From: Plumapathes pennacea
Lineage: Eukaryota > Cnidaria > Anthozoa > Antipatharia > Myriopathidae
Direction of reading: 5' to 3'
Assembly (NCBI GenBank): GCA_964036295.1
Contig: OZ038466.1
Coordinates: 17,541,097-17,605,096 of the forward strand
Length of the DNA: 64,000 nucleotides
Each line of letters opens with the position of its first letter. Positions within the stretch are counted from its first letter, which is position 1. Made by a program: the position numbers and the translations under genes. Positions 53,500 to 64,000 of this stretch are shown piece after piece. The notes beneath the pieces were generated by a model. It ran no database searches and was not told the origin of the DNA. It saw only the letters and a program-made list of their open reading frames with translations.

Positions 53500-55180
53500 T
53501 ACGAATAGAGAAACTTAAACTTATCACTCACTCCTGGGCAAAAAATGTGTGAAGAAATACCCTGTATGGAATGACCGCGCCCCCCGTCGCGTCGCCATTT
53601 CCGCTACCGCCAATATAAGAAAAATGACTGGGAGCCGGTACGTCTTCATCTATTTCTCTAAAGTTCTGCCGTTATGTCAAAATACTCGCACGGTTCCTGA
53701 AACTTGAAGGCTTATCTTCATTTTGATGTGCTTTTGGAGGTTGTAATCCGAAAGAAACCCATGTCACTTTCAGAGTTAAAATTGTCACTCCGTTCCTTAA
53801 CTAATCCTGTTATTCGGCCGCTTCTGAGCCCACTGTCCCTGCTTGACGGCGGAATATCTTTTGCGCCATGCGTGTTAGATTAAATCCCCGCGCGGATTCG
53901 AATAGTTCAGGCATTCATGCGTATTTTGGTGGGTTTTTCGTCGTCAAACTCAAAATTTTCAGTCTGTCACTTTTAAGAAACAGCTGAAGATGGTGGTCTC
54001 GAATCATGCTTTGAACCATATTGCGCTTGTAGTGGTTTTGCATTTGTTTTTCGCTTCGTTTGTTCATGGATATTCCGACCAAACATGTTCGGAGAAGGCG
54101 GGAAATCAAGAAACTGGAAACTAAAGAAACTGGATTTCGTGACTAGCAATCCTTCTACAGCAGCGAAAAAACGTCCATTAGATGAAGAACTCCGCGGGTT
54201 ATAGTTTTTAATCAACATCAAGCTGCGCAATATAATCATTTCTTAGCAGTTTATTATCGGATTTTTGAAATATAGTGGACGAAATATCGACAGAGAATTT
54301 ATCGGCGGATGTGTATGGTAGAATCTTATGGAGTTCTGACCATTCTGGACGTGTTTATTGGGCTTTGAGCTAAGACAGTCGGAAATCGAAGACCCCACTC
54401 GGCGTGCGATTTTTAGTTACGGTTTCTCCAAATCCCACCACAGACGTCAGAGACACAGGTGATTCAAGTAAGCATTAATACAGGCTCTATTTTATTCACT
54501 GCAATTCTGGACTTGCGATCGAGTGAATTTCTGTCGGCTGGGATCGTTCGCTTTCTCTGCGAATTTACAACCTCCCTGGCACATGCTTCCGGCATTTCAA
54601 CATCTGACATATTTATCTTTACGACGACCTGTCCTGACCTCTACAAAATAGTGCAGTTTCAATTGGGCATTTAGTGGAGTGAAAGACGGCTCGAATTACA
54701 AATCGCGGATTTATTACGGATATGAAATTTTGCATCACGACCGCTTGGAAGCCGTTGAAATGTATATCCACAAAGCTCAGTAAATTCTCCAGAGATTATC
54801 AACGTTTATACTGGACAAAAGATATGTAATCCAAACCAAAAGACGCCATATGGTTTTAATAACCAACATTTTACGCATGCATAAACTGACCCGTTGTACT
54901 GTGGGCGCATAAAACAGCAAATCTTCACATGACGGCCAAATATTTTGCCATACCGGGAAATGCACGACTCAGTCGATAAGCCCCACAATAGTTAGTCTAA
55001 ACGTGAAGCAAAGTGTTTTGTTCTGTTTGAAAGCTACTTTTATATGTTTGCTGTTTGAAATGTTTGAATGTAGACGAAAAATACAAGAATATATGACTAC
55101 ACTACTGCTTTCCGCAAGATTCGTCAGAAGAATAATTAAAGTAACAGAGCTTACAACTCACAGTATTTTTCCATTAATAT
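53500..55180. other. No gene recognised
   Basis: Short ORFs on both strands without domains or good splice borders. Confidence 0.45.
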
Positions 55181-55189
55181 CAGAGAACT

Positions 55190-55243
55190 CTGGGATGATA
55201 ATCAGCACTGTTGTCGCATATGGAACACCTGGTGCTGGTGGAT
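55190..55243 (-). CDS. Possible FN3 start exon
   Basis: After the acceptor CTTTAATAG the sequence reads PPAPGVPYATTVLIII, then PEFSDINGKI, and meets a donor ACT|GTGAGT. A Pro-rich linker followed by a TTV-x-I strand and 'DINGKI' resembles the first strands of an FN3 domain in receptor proteins. The rest of that domain was not found further down. Short, so uncertain. Confidence 0.4.
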
Positions 55244-55311
55244 CTATTAAAGAAACAAGGAAAAGAAAAATATTTAAAAGTATAGTCCTGCCCGAGTAGC
55301 ATAAGTAATAT

Positions 55312-55312
55312 G

Positions 55313-55354
<42 letters not shown>
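55312..55354. repeat. (TTA)n microsatellite
   Basis: About 14 TTA units. Confidence 0.9.
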
Positions 55355-55929
55355 TGAATGTATTCCCAACAGATTCAGTAGATTAATAAGCCATTATAAC
55401 TGACTTCATAAGCATATCTGTCGAGGGCACCTGTAAACCCAGACACATTCCATGAATCCAGTCATTGCAAATTGACTCAAGCAGAGGCTTTTGCTCAGTT
55501 TCATTGTCGTCGGTGTCTGAACAGAACCCAGGACTCGAACAGAATAGCTCCTGGAGGGAGAGCAGTTTATACAGTAGCAAAGAAAACAATGGTCATGAAA
55601 AACTATATATCTACAGAATTATAATCTACGTTATTGCTGTCTTATCGTTTGTTTTACCGACAGAAGAGTGGCAAATCAGATATCGCTCCCATAAAATAAA
55701 ATGCTGACGCCCAGATAAAACCGCAGTGACTGAAGAATATTGTACCCACAACTATATGCTACAGAACATTGGAGTTCCAGTATCAAGGGTTACATATTAA
55801 TTTAATATAAAAAGGGTTACATATTAATTTAATTTTGATTAGAACAATAAAAGTGGTGGTTATCTCCCATTAAAACTCCGGGTTGAAATCTAGATAAATT
55901 TCACGGCGAAGTAAAAGACCTTTACTAAC

Positions 55930-56203
55930 CTGCCTCACGGTGGTTGCAAGTTTCGATGCCGGATCACTGGTGCCCAGTTCATTCGTGGCGGTCACTTGAA
56001 ATCTGTAAACTGTTGCAGGATTCAGATTCTTCACCACGAACTCAAAAATGTTGGAGCTAATATTTTCAGCAGATTGGCCACTAAAGGTATTGTAAGTCAC
56101 GGTAAAGTACAATGTCTTTGCGTTGCCATCGAATGGAGCCACTCCAACCAAACGGTTGTGTCCGTCGTCTGCGTAACATCCACTATCAGCTTGTCCGGTT
56201 TTT
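55930..56203 (-). pseudogene. FN3 domain exon with a frame break
   Basis: Acceptor TATTTTCAG and donor CAG|GTTAGT bound the exon. The first third reads KPDKLIVDVTQTTDTTVWLEW in one frame, which is the A-B-C strand pattern of FN3. The rest is in the next frame: APFDGNAKTLYFTVTYNT, then NLNPATVYRFQVTATNELG, the classic FN3 E-F-G pattern. One base is missing between the two at about 56145. Both halves fit one FN3 domain. Confidence 0.65.
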
Positions 56204-56348
56204 CTGAAAATACAAATCGCAGATATGAAATGGAACAATGATATTGAAGAAATCTGATTATGCACCTCAAATGTCGTAATCGACCCTTAAAGGGCCAGAA
56301 CTCCCAAAAGAATCATTTCTTATCAGGCTATGTAGCTACTAACATTAA

Positions 56349-56586
56349 AGAGACCCTCTCACCGTAGATGCTTTGCGCGCTCATGCTTATATTTACATCC
56401 GGAGCTCGATTATCCTGAGGCGCCCACGGACTGATTGATCTGACTGTAGCTGCTTGCTGTACTCAATACACTTTCTGAGTTTGTGATTATTTATTTCGCA
56501 ATAAAACGTAGAAAAACATGAAAATCCACCATTTTCTATGATACGAAAAAGGTCGCGCAAAAAGTATCTACTGTCAGAGGGTCTCT
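56349..56586. mobile_element. TTAA-bordered MITE, 238 bp
   Basis: AGAGACCCTCTCACCGTAGAT at the left is inverted at the right (ATCTACTGTCAGAGGGTCTCT), and TTAA flanks both sides (56345-56348, 56587-56590). Confidence 0.75.
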
Positions 56587-56599
56587 TTAAACAAAAATA

Positions 56600-56757
56600 C
56601 GGCAATACAGTAGAAAAACTCCGCCTTACGGCCACTTCTTTTTTCGTCCCGCGCAACAAATGCCCAGTCATTCTCTTATCTGAAAACCGTGTTAATACGG
56701 CCAGAATGTTATGCCCCGATGGTGGCCGTATTAACGGGGTTCCACTGTACAACAAAT
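56600..56757. mobile_element. Tigger/pogo-like MITE fragment
   Basis: It ends GGGGTTCCACTGTA at 56748, the inverse of CAGTGGAACCCC, a tip typical of pogo/Tigger elements inserted at TA. Only one end is clear. A related tip CAGTGGAACC occurs at 59734. Confidence 0.45.
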
Positions 56758-56891
56758 AATCAAGAGGAAGGAGGATAAGTGGAGGCGGATGGAGGGTGGG
56801 GTGAGGCTTCTCATGTACTCAGTTATTAAGCGCTTGTCAGTCAAATGACGTAATGGGCCTAGTTTGCAAAGGATCCGTAAGAGTCACCCAC

Positions 56892-57187
56892 CTAGATCGT
56901 TAAATTAGCCGTCTCTTCAGCTGCTCCTACCAAGTTCTTTACTTTACACGTGTAAGCACCGGAGTCTTGTCTTGTGACATCAGTAAACCTCAGTGAACTT
57001 GTGATCATGAGCTTCTCTTCAGAAAGTTTCTCTTTTATGTCTATTCGCTCTGTTTTCACCACGGGTTCCCTGTGATAAAACCAGGCCACAGCGGGCACGG
57101 GGAAACCATCAGCAACGCACGACAGCGTCGTCTCTTGACCGAGGGGAACCCGAGCCGAAGATGGTGGTGATGTGATGTTCACAGGAA
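56892..57187 (-). pseudogene. Ig domain exon with stop at the donor
   Basis: Acceptor CGGCTAG opens a phase-1 frame: PVNITSPPSSARVPLG, then LSCVADGFPVPAVAWF, RFTDVTRQDSGAYTCKVKN, ETANLTI. It is a complete Ig domain with both cysteines, Trp and D-S-G-A-Y-T-C. The next codon is TAG, immediately before the donor GTGGGT. Compared with the other exons ending in ...IHG|GT, one base is missing, so the exon leaves in the wrong phase. Confidence 0.7.
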
Positions 57188-57337
57188 CTAGCCGAGGATA
57201 ATGACAAGAACCTTTTTACTAAGAATTTAGTAATACCAAACATATACCAAATAATATATGTGTGGAAAGTTAGGGCAGCGTAATCTCTAACATTTGAGCA
57301 TACTTCTCAACTTTTAAGTGTTTATTACACTACTACA

Positions 57338-58772
57338 CTAAGAATACGATAATCGCAAATATCCCCTCGCTCTATAATGGGTTTTCGGAAAGTGGGCGAA
57401 TTTAAAACTTTTGACAGAAAAAAGAAATCAAGTCACTAAATAATACAAGGTTCGATTGTATTGAGCAAGCAAACCCGGTCACTAAATAATACAAGGTTCG
57501 ATTGTATTGAGCAAGCAAACCCAGTCACTAAATAATACAAGGTTCGATTGTATTGAGCAAGCAAACCCAGTCACTAAATAATACAAGGTTCGATTGTATT
57601 GAGCAAGCAAACCCAGTCACTAAATAATACAAAGTTCGATTGTGTTGAGCAAGCAAACCCAGTCACTAAATAATACAAGGTTCGATTGTGTTGAGCGAGC
57701 AAATTCGGCAACTCATTAGACAACAATAGACTGTAATTGTTTAATTTGGAAAGCAGTGGCCCCTGGCCGGGTATTTCCTACTTTAATAGCCCTCAGAAAG
57801 CAAGAGCACTTCAACCCGGTTACATTTCATCCTTGAATACAGTGTGTCAACAAACACGGCGAGAAAACTTCACAGCATTTCAGCATTTCAGCATTTCATG
57901 TGTCAGACTGTCAGCGAAATTATGCAAATATGGCAGGAATCGAATGACACAATCTTGGCACTCTGAAATAGCTTTGAAAAATAGCGAAAAGATCACAATA
58001 TAATCCTGCTTGGCCTTCATCACAGTTCCCGGGGCATCAAACGACAAAATATACGGCGATTGTTAAAATACCATAATATGATAACACGCCTATAAAATAG
58101 CATACGCGTACTGTACGTTAATTGATGTAATTTTTCAAAACTCACCGGTTCCTGAAAGCCATAGCTTTAGCTCTTTTCCAGCAAAGGAAACTAATTGTTT
58201 ACGTCTTCAATGATGTCCAAGTACAGTAAGAAAATTCCACTTGCTATTGTATTGTGCGTCGTCATCTTATCAAAACTTGGATTCTGAAAACTACAATCCT
58301 GTTATTGTAAAAGGTGAAATTTGCCACGGTAATTGCTCGCTTTCCACCGACTGTATTTTGCTATTCCTTTCTGAAGAAGTGTCTGCGTTTTAACACAATA
58401 CTGACATCTGGGATTGTGTTCAGGTCGGCCAGTTGATGCCTTAAAGAATCCGTTTCACGGCTAGCAAGCTTGCCTCCTATACACTGGCAAAATATCCAGG
58501 CAGTTTATAGCCGTCCATCAAACTCTTGTTATACAAAATCATTTCCGTTTGTACTTTATTGCATGTCACAAAGAAGTTAAGCTGCCGATGTAACCTCGCC
58601 TGCAGTGGTCACTCGACGCGGATGGCCCTGAGGACGAGGTCGTACGCCAGACTGACAGACTGACAGACAAACGAACAAACTAATTTCGAGATGGCGAGCC
58701 GCTCTGAGTCTCAACTAAGGCGATACTATTGCATTAGCTTCGTGATTATTACCCTCGCTTACGCTCGGGGAT
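57338..58772 (-). mobile_element. Helitron-like element copy Y2
   Basis: Ends resemble X1: CTAAGAATACGATAATCGCA at 57338 and ACCCTCGCTTACGCTCGGGG then ATA at 58772. The interior differs from X but matches Y1 (47690-49066). It contains a 46-bp tandem repeat near its 3' end. No protein gene, so non-autonomous. Confidence 0.5.
57432..57702. repeat. 46-bp tandem repeat, six units
   Basis: Units start at 57432, 57478, 57524, 57570, 57616 and 57662 (GTCACTAAATAATACAAGG...GAGCAAGCAAACCCA). The sibling element Y1 has only two units. Confidence 0.9.
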
Positions 58773-59041
58773 AAAAAGTAAAAATAAGCGAAACTCATTT
58801 TTGAAATGGTGGTTGCGCCACGCAATCCATTAAACGCTAGTCAAGGTTAGGTTATCTGTAACCACCCTAAGACAATACCTCTGTGATTGCAAAGCGCGCA
58901 CACCTTTTGAAATAATAGGATAAATATCATTGCATTGCGCGTGCTATATTTTTCCTTATTTTCTGAATTTCTAAAAATACTTACTTTGTTCAGATTTAAT
59001 TATTTTGTTGTGCATTTAGTTATTCAGATTTGGTGTTACGT

Positions 59042-59042
59042 G

Positions 59043-59087
<45 letters not shown>

Positions 59088-59089
59088 AC
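59042..59089. repeat. (TA)n(TG)n compound microsatellite
   Basis: About 10 TA then 14 TG units. Confidence 0.9.
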
Positions 59090-59171
59090 TTAAACGAGAG
59101 TATAAGCTAGTGCATATCACACGCAAATAATAAACATAGAACGCACAGTGTTCCCAAAGCATCAGACCTAC

Positions 59172-59456
59172 CATAAACGTTGAGGTGCAAGGCTGTACTT
59201 GAAGCGTTTCCTCTGTAGTTACGGAACACACACGTGTAATTCCCGCGGTCTTTGTATCCTATATCTTTAATGACAAGTTGCAACGTTGTATTTAACCTTC
59301 CAGATGTTCTTATGTTCGCGTGGTTTAGAGTCTCGCTGTCATTCTTCCAGTCCACGTCAGGTTCTGTTATTGACTCCCCAGTGCAGGTGAAGTTGACTTG
59401 ATCACCACGAACTGCCGTGGCATTCTCTGGCAGACCTTGTACAATGGCTGGAGTAG
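59172..59456 (-). CDS. Ig domain exon D (upstream cluster)
   Basis: A 285-nt phase 1-1 exon has acceptor CTCCTTATAG and donor TATG|GTAGGT. It encodes an Ig-like domain: TPAIVQGLPENATAVRGD, VNFTCTGESITEPDVDWKN, LQLVIKDIGYKDRGNYTCVF and RNYRGNASST. Unlike its neighbours the frame is intact. Order and phase place it after C* in the same transcript. Confidence 0.75.
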
Positions 59457-59907
59457 CTATAAGGAGAGCACAAAAAAACACATGTCAGTTAATATCAATA
59501 AATGTGTCAGTTCATTAGACCAGGGTTTACATACAAACATGGCAGAACCCATCATTCGACTTTCAGATGTCTTCTTCTCGAGGAAAACCGTTTTCTACAA
59601 AAGTTCCTCGTAAATTCGCCCACAACCCTTATTACAGAAGCTATTCCTCCTCAAGTTGAGATGCGCGAGAAACTGGACTGAAAAACGATCTATATTACTT
59701 TAGTTACCCGTAAACTAAGTGTAAATAGCAGATACAGTGGAACCACTGCTTGGGGACACCTCCATTAAGGGAACACCTCTTTTAAATGAACAATTCTACT
59801 TGTCCCGAAAAAGACACTCGTACAATCCTTCAATTGATTACCTCTATCAAGAAATTCCATTGTACTATTGTAGGTTTCTGATGTCTTCCACAACACATCG
59901 CACTTAC

Positions 59908-60177
59908 CGTGTATCGTCAGGTTGGTTGTGGTGGAGACATTTCCAGCCTCGTTTACAGCCAAACAGGCGTACAGACCGTCGTCAGCTGACGTCACATTCC
60001 CCAACACCAGACTTCTGTTGTCGTTTTCAAGCTGCGGGGATCCATCGATTGTCAATCCGTTCTTGGTCCACGTGTAAAATGGCAGTGGATCTCCGTTGGC
60101 CAAGCATGTCAGGTTCATTCCGTGACCTCTTTCTTCTACAATAGACTTTTTCATATTGACAATCAAACTCGGCGGAA
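59908..60177 (-). CDS. Ig domain exon C* (upstream cluster)
   Basis: A 270-nt phase 1-1 exon has acceptor CTCTTTTAG and donor CACG|GTAAGT. It encodes an Ig-like domain: PPSLIVNMKKSIVEE, MNLTCLANGDPLPFYTW, TKNGLTIDG, SADDGLYACLAVNEAGN. The WTK-N core and ADDG-Y-C-A-x-NE-G-N pattern makes it the counterpart of the C exons in the array. The frame is intact. Confidence 0.75.
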
Positions 60178-60179
60178 CT

Positions 60180-60634
60180 AAAAGAGAACAAGTGTAGCCG
60201 TTGATAAAAGATATTCATTTGAACATACTGCAATTCCTTGTCTTGATCTGGGATTTTGGGGTGCTCCACTGAAGTGTAGATCTTAATTTGGGATGAGATC
60301 TAAGCATAATTTGTAGGTGCTAATGTTTTGAGATTTTGTGTTTCAAACACTACAACCGATATCATTCAGCGGTTTGGATTCATCTATTTGTGCATTTTAT
60401 TGTAAAACTGCCAAGAAAGTTGTACAAATGTTTCCTTTCTCTTGGGCAAGAATATCACAAGCGGGGTTTAAACTTGGCTTATTTCTCGATTGGCCAAGAA
60501 TGTTGCAAATTTTGGACCAGTCCAAAATTGCAGCAAATTAAAACCAAAGGAATCGATTGCTTTCGACAGTCATCCGCAAGTAGCTCCAACGTTCACTGAC
60601 AAAATGCTGTAGAGATGAACAGTACCACACTTAC
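60180..60634. other. Intron, nothing recognised
   Basis: The intron between B* and C* shows no element with clear ends. Confidence 0.5.
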
Positions 60635-60899
60635 CATGAACAGTTAATGAGACCGTGTAGCTGGTTTTTCCTGCTCTGCTCTGAGCTTTACAGGTATATT
60701 TTCCCTCGTAGCTCGCATCGTTCACCACAGAGTTGATTGACAAGTTTCCGTTCTCGACACTGTGAGGCGGAAGCGCACCGCCACTGAAGGACCACGTGAT
60801 GCGAGGGCGTGGCACACCGGAAGCGCGGCAAGCAAACAGAACATTGTTATTCTCCGTCGCGGTTTGGTTTTTGGGTTTTTGTGTCGAATTCAGGTTCAA
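60635..60899 (-). pseudogene. Ig domain exon B* with one extra base
   Basis: It encodes an Ig-like domain equivalent to the B exons: TQKPKNQTATENNNVLFAC, GVPRPRITWSFSGGALP, and SYEGKYTCKAQSRAG. The donor CATG|GTAAGT is phase 1. The exon is 265 nt against 264 in the array and, from the acceptor CTTCTTAG, the Ig frame begins in phase 0, which does not fit the phase-1 donor of A*. Confidence 0.68.
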
Positions 60900-61074
60900 C
60901 TAAGAAGCAAATTCAATAGGAGAACAAACAAAAACATTAAATTGGAGAAAAAATCAGTTTGAAAGTATAAACAGCTAAAGGCAACAAGAAAAACTGAAAC
61001 TCTTAGAGAAGGAATAGAACAACTGACAATCAATATGGACTTATGCGCAAACTCCCCGTATATAAATAACTTAC

Positions 61075-61412
61075 ATAGTACTTCAACTCCTGTTTTCGCT
61101 CGTCTGTCGACCCCATTCCTCGCAGCGCAAGAGTAGTTTCCAGCCTCTGCGTAAGTTACTCCAGCCGCGCGCAGGTACAGTCGACTGGTAACGTTATCAA
61201 GAGATGACGCCACCTCACCCGAAACCACCTGCACAACGCCAAGTGTATAATTGGAAGAAAAATCAGAAAATGTTAGAATTGTTTCTCCGCTTTCTTTCCT
61301 CCACAGCACGGTTGGAGCCGGATAGCCTTTACCATAGCAAGTAACAGTGACGTTTTTATCACTCTTCTTGAATATCCGAGTCTTTGATCCGGCATGACGA
61401 CTTTGGGAGTAA
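61075..61412 (-). pseudogene. Ig domain exon A* with one missing base
   Basis: Equivalent to the A exons: VTVTCYGKGYPAPTVLW, RKESGETIL, SRLYLRAAGVTYAEAGNYSC, AARNGV. The start reads TPKVVMPD in the phase-1 frame, then the frame changes before the first cysteine. Exon length is 338 nt against 339. Acceptor CCCTTTTCAG and donor CTAT|GTAAGT are good. Confidence 0.68.
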
Positions 61413-61449
61413 CTGAAAAGGGAAGGATGCGAAAAATTGTAAAGTCACT

Positions 61450-61621
61450 TGTAAAGTCCTTCGTCGAATATTTCCACATTGGCAATCGTAAGGGTAGTGT
61501 TACCTACACTGGTCTGTGCCCTGGGAATGTAAGGTGAGTTGTTTTTTCTCCAGTGAGCAAGGGCATCGCTGTATGAACCAGTGACGTCACATTCTTGGTG
61601 CTGATAAAGGCTTTCGGGGAA
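61450..61621 (-). pseudogene. Degenerate Ig exon E with TGA at the cysteine position
   Basis: After an acceptor ATTTCTAG the frame reads SLYQHQECDVTGSYSDA, LAHWRKNNSPYIP, TTLTIANVEIFDEGLYK and then TGA. The position of TGA is that of the second Ig cysteine in D-x-G-x-Y-x-C; TGC or TGT would give it. The first strand is short, so the true start may be lost. Confidence 0.5.
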
Positions 61622-61802
61622 CTAGAAATACAACGTACATCGATATTATGTGACAAGTTTTTAAACGGATAGAACGCAATTCCCACCAACAAAAATAATC
61701 AAAGAACCGTCAAGAAACTTGAAGAAACGTGTAACGATCACAACAAGATCATCACATGACCACATGACCCTTAATATGGCCACCACTGAGGTAGTTGAAA
61801 CA

Positions 61803-62304
61803 TCACTTACCAACCACAGATAAATCTTGTAAAAAACTCTGTAGTCGCCTTTTTTGTTTGTTTCTCTGCACCGGGCGATTCAGTGATGCCCGGTTCCAAT
61901 ACGGTTCTATCAGTTTACCTTCATGAAATTGATGACTGGGATTGCCGATATCCGGCGCCATTGTACGCTGGGCTGGACGACCGTGCTGTCGGATGATCAA
62001 GTTGTTCGCATAAAGTCTTTCCGCAAGTCTCCACGAAGACGATGACGGGCACACAGAACAATCACCATTTCAAAGAGCCCCACTTCTTGGACTGGGCACG
62101 TAGAACAGTCAGCCATTCCGAAGAGCCATACTCCTTGGACTGGGGCGGGCGGCCACGATGATTAGTGCACATGTGGCTGAAAAGCGATTCGTCGACACGA
62201 ACTATACGGCTGGGAACGCCAAGCTTCACGCAAGAGGGATGTGTTGCAGATTTTCCTGAGAAAGTTGTAAGAATGTCCACGCCCTCTTTGCCACTTATAC
62301 CCAC
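61803..62304 (-). pseudogene. Merlin/ISXO2-like transposase remnant
   Basis: The ORF 62304-62062 holds CVKLGVPSRIVRVDESLF, then NHRGRPPQSKEYG; 'KLGGPG..VEIDES.F....Y.RGR' is the catalytic-domain opening of Merlin (IS1016/ISXO2-type) transposases, with the first acidic residues in DES. A second frame (62054-61803) continues with an Arg-rich segment (NRPVQRNKQKRRLQ). Stops and frame changes show it is dead. Confidence 0.55.
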
Positions 62305-62448
62305 CTGGGGTACAAGCAGAAATAACGGCCGTTGATGATATTAGACTAAATGATGTGAAGTCCCTTATTGAGTGGAAGCTGGACAGCGAGAAGGAGAGCT
62401 AAACTCTCCAGGAAATAACCAACGTCATAATTTTTTATTCTAAACCAG

Positions 62449-62573
62449 GGCTCGGTTGCATAAAACTCCAACGCTCACAACTGTAGGCTGCGTTAAAACA
62501 ACAGAAATAATTTAATTTCCATTTGTTATTAACGCCTAGTCCCGGGCGTCAGCGTTTTTATGCAACTGAGCCC
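62449..62573. mobile_element. MITE, 125 bp
   Basis: GGGCTCGGTTGCATAAAA at the left is inverted at the right (TTTTATGCAACTGAGCCC). No coding capacity. Confidence 0.78.
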
Positions 62574-62574
62574 A

Positions 62575-63000
62575 AATGTCAAAGACAGGCGCAGAGTCAA
62601 AAGGAGACTCTTACTCTCCTGAAACAATCAGTATTATCAGATATGATCTAATAAAATACACCTGCTGGCTATAACCTGATGCAAATCAATAATCAGATCA
62701 CGACATACATGCAGACTTGTACACCCATTCGTTGTCATCATACAGCCCACTGTATACTGTAGGTACTTTAGAAAGACTGGGCTTCTTTGGAGCAGGTCTT
62801 TTCACCCAATTTCTCCTCAGGGTCTGCCTGAGTCAAACAAAATAAAACAAAAATAATAGGTATCACAATAAGATAGATAGATATATATTTAAATACTTTA
62901 TTTAGACACATAAATCAGAAACTTTACACGTCTTACATAATTCCACTGAAGCTGTGCATCTAAACCAAAAGTAAATTATACTAATTTAAATAGTAAAATC
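62575..63000. other. No gene recognised
   Basis: AT-rich sequence with a short GATA repeat (62870-62885). Nothing supportable. Confidence 0.5.
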
Positions 63001-63014
63001 AGCGATGTATAATA

Positions 63015-63745
63015 AACTAGCGGGACCTCTTTTTTTTTTCATTTCGAGCATCTCAAATGCAGTTTACAATGTGCGTATACCACTCGACCGTGCGACGAAT
63101 TGCCGATCGACCGACCTGAAAATCTCCCCGTTTTTCGAACATGCGGAAGCATCAGCCCAACATCCAGTCACCTTGACAGCACAAATTCTCTTTTTAAACT
63201 CATTTCCGATTTCTAAAAAAACTGTGGTCGGCACATGAGGCCAATATTTATACTTAGTTTCACTCCATATGGCGTCCATCTTGGATTTTTTTATGAAAAG
63301 GCCTGGGAAAGAGTTAACGGACGGTCGGACGGAAGTGGCTTAGAGTACTATTATATAGACTAGCGGGGCCTCCTTAAAATACGGTAATTGGATATTTTTC
63401 TTTTTTCCTTTGTGAAGTCCATTTCGAGCATCTCGAATGCAGTTTACAGTGTCAAAGTACAAACTTCTCTGTAGTGCGTGTACCACTCGACCGTACCACT
63501 TGACGATTTGCCGATCAATCGACATGAAAATCTCGGCGTTTTTCAAACATAAGGCAGCATCAGCCCGACATTTAGTCACCTGACAGCACAAATTCTCTTT
63601 TTAAACTCATTTCCGATTTCTAAAAGAACTGTGGTCGGCACACGAGGCCATTTACTCCATGTGGCGGCCATCTTAGATTTTTTATGAGGAGGCCTGGGAA
63701 AGAGCGTTACAGACAGAAAGACAGACGGAAGTGGCTCAGCGTATT
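63015..63745. repeat. Tandem duplication of an unknown repeat, about 355-bp period
   Basis: Two copies begin with ACTAGCGGGRCCTCYTT (63015 and 63359). They share ATTTCGAGCATCTC, GCCGATC, CAGCACAAATTCTC and GGAAGTGGCT, ending near 63337 and 63737. Each keeps a short minus-strand ORF, but with different internal changes. Confidence 0.75.
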
Positions 63746-64000
63746 ATTATATAGATACTCTACTTGATAAACTTTAAATCAAAGTACCCAGACTGGCAAA
63801 TCTAAAATGGGCTTAACTAAATTACTATATCTAAAGGATCTCTAACCCATCTTGGAAGATATTTTAACCATGTGCATATAATCATTGCCCATTGTTACAA
63901 GTCAATGCCGTAAATCTTGGACTAGAACTATGGGCCAAGGCAAATCCAATGGCTGCCGTATTGAATGCCAAAAAGATCTCCTTTTGAGATTGACAGGGAT

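Noticed and set aside
55440-55589. Minus-strand ORF as a receptor exon
   Set aside because: An acidic stretch (DTDDNETEQKP) looked exon-like, but there is no convincing acceptor/donor pair in phase with the FN3 exons.
57432-57702. CRISPR-like array
   Set aside because: The 46-bp units are head-to-tail with no unique spacers; it is a minisatellite inside a mobile element.
61413-61448. 36-base mini-intron between exons E and A*
   Set aside because: It would remove the TGA, but 36 bases is too short for a normal animal intron and the phases do not match the other exons.
61447-61449. TGA as a selenocysteine codon
   Set aside because: It replaces a structural Ig cysteine in a cluster full of frame breaks; a simple nonsense change is far likelier and I saw no supporting hairpin.

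Overview
The window looks like animal nuclear DNA, most likely from an anthozoan cnidarian (coral or sea anemone type). It is AT-rich, its coding sequence is split into short phase-1 exons with GT/AG borders, and it is full of MITEs, a tRNA-derived SINE, Helitron-like elements and Ty3/gypsy elements. The organism call is an inference from gene and repeat style; nothing in the sequence proves a species. No bacterial-type gene, operon or CRISPR array is present.

Almost all host coding sequence is on the minus strand, so the gene reads from high to low coordinates. At the left edge (1-2366) are exons for a hormone-receptor (HRM) domain followed by a GAIN domain. That order marks the region just before the GPS and seven-helix part of an adhesion G-protein-coupled receptor, which would lie beyond position 1. 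Upstream of it (2446-33144) sits a tandem array of immunoglobulin exons in the fixed order A-B-C, every intact one a phase 1-1 cassette (A 339 nt, B 264 or 267 nt, C 267 nt). I count 7 A, 9 B and 9 C exons, of which A9 and C1 are broken. Further upstream are two CUB exons (40912-42603). Read together this is a candidate CUB-Ig(n)-HRM-GAIN receptor with up to 23 intact Ig domains. Neither its first exon nor its membrane part is in the window.

The array grew in two ways. Between 2.4 and 16.7 kb, near-identical ABC units of about 1.6 kb are repeated. Between 18.6 and 38.9 kb, a larger block of about 7 kb (Ig exons plus an intronic Ty3/gypsy element and a Helitron-like element) is repeated three times. 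All retroelement ends that survive share the same ATCAG target-site duplication and the same disabling lesions. One insertion therefore died and was then copied with the gene. Later events inserted a 4.6 kb transposon nest (3.8-8.4 kb, including a 2.5 kb palindrome), a 1.35 kb element (9.35-10.7 kb), a 320 bp SINE-like element inside exon A9, and deleted one A exon at 24.82 kb.

From 43 to 55 kb the sequence is mostly repeats: a LINE remnant, MITEs with TTAA borders, two copies of a 78-bp minisatellite family, and Helitron-like elements. From 55.2 to 61.6 kb lies a second, older Ig cluster with FN3 sequence, also on the minus strand. Several of its exons have single-base frame breaks or stops, so it is either a decaying paralogue or poorly polished sequence. 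A Merlin/ISXO2-like transposase remnant and short repeats fill the right end.
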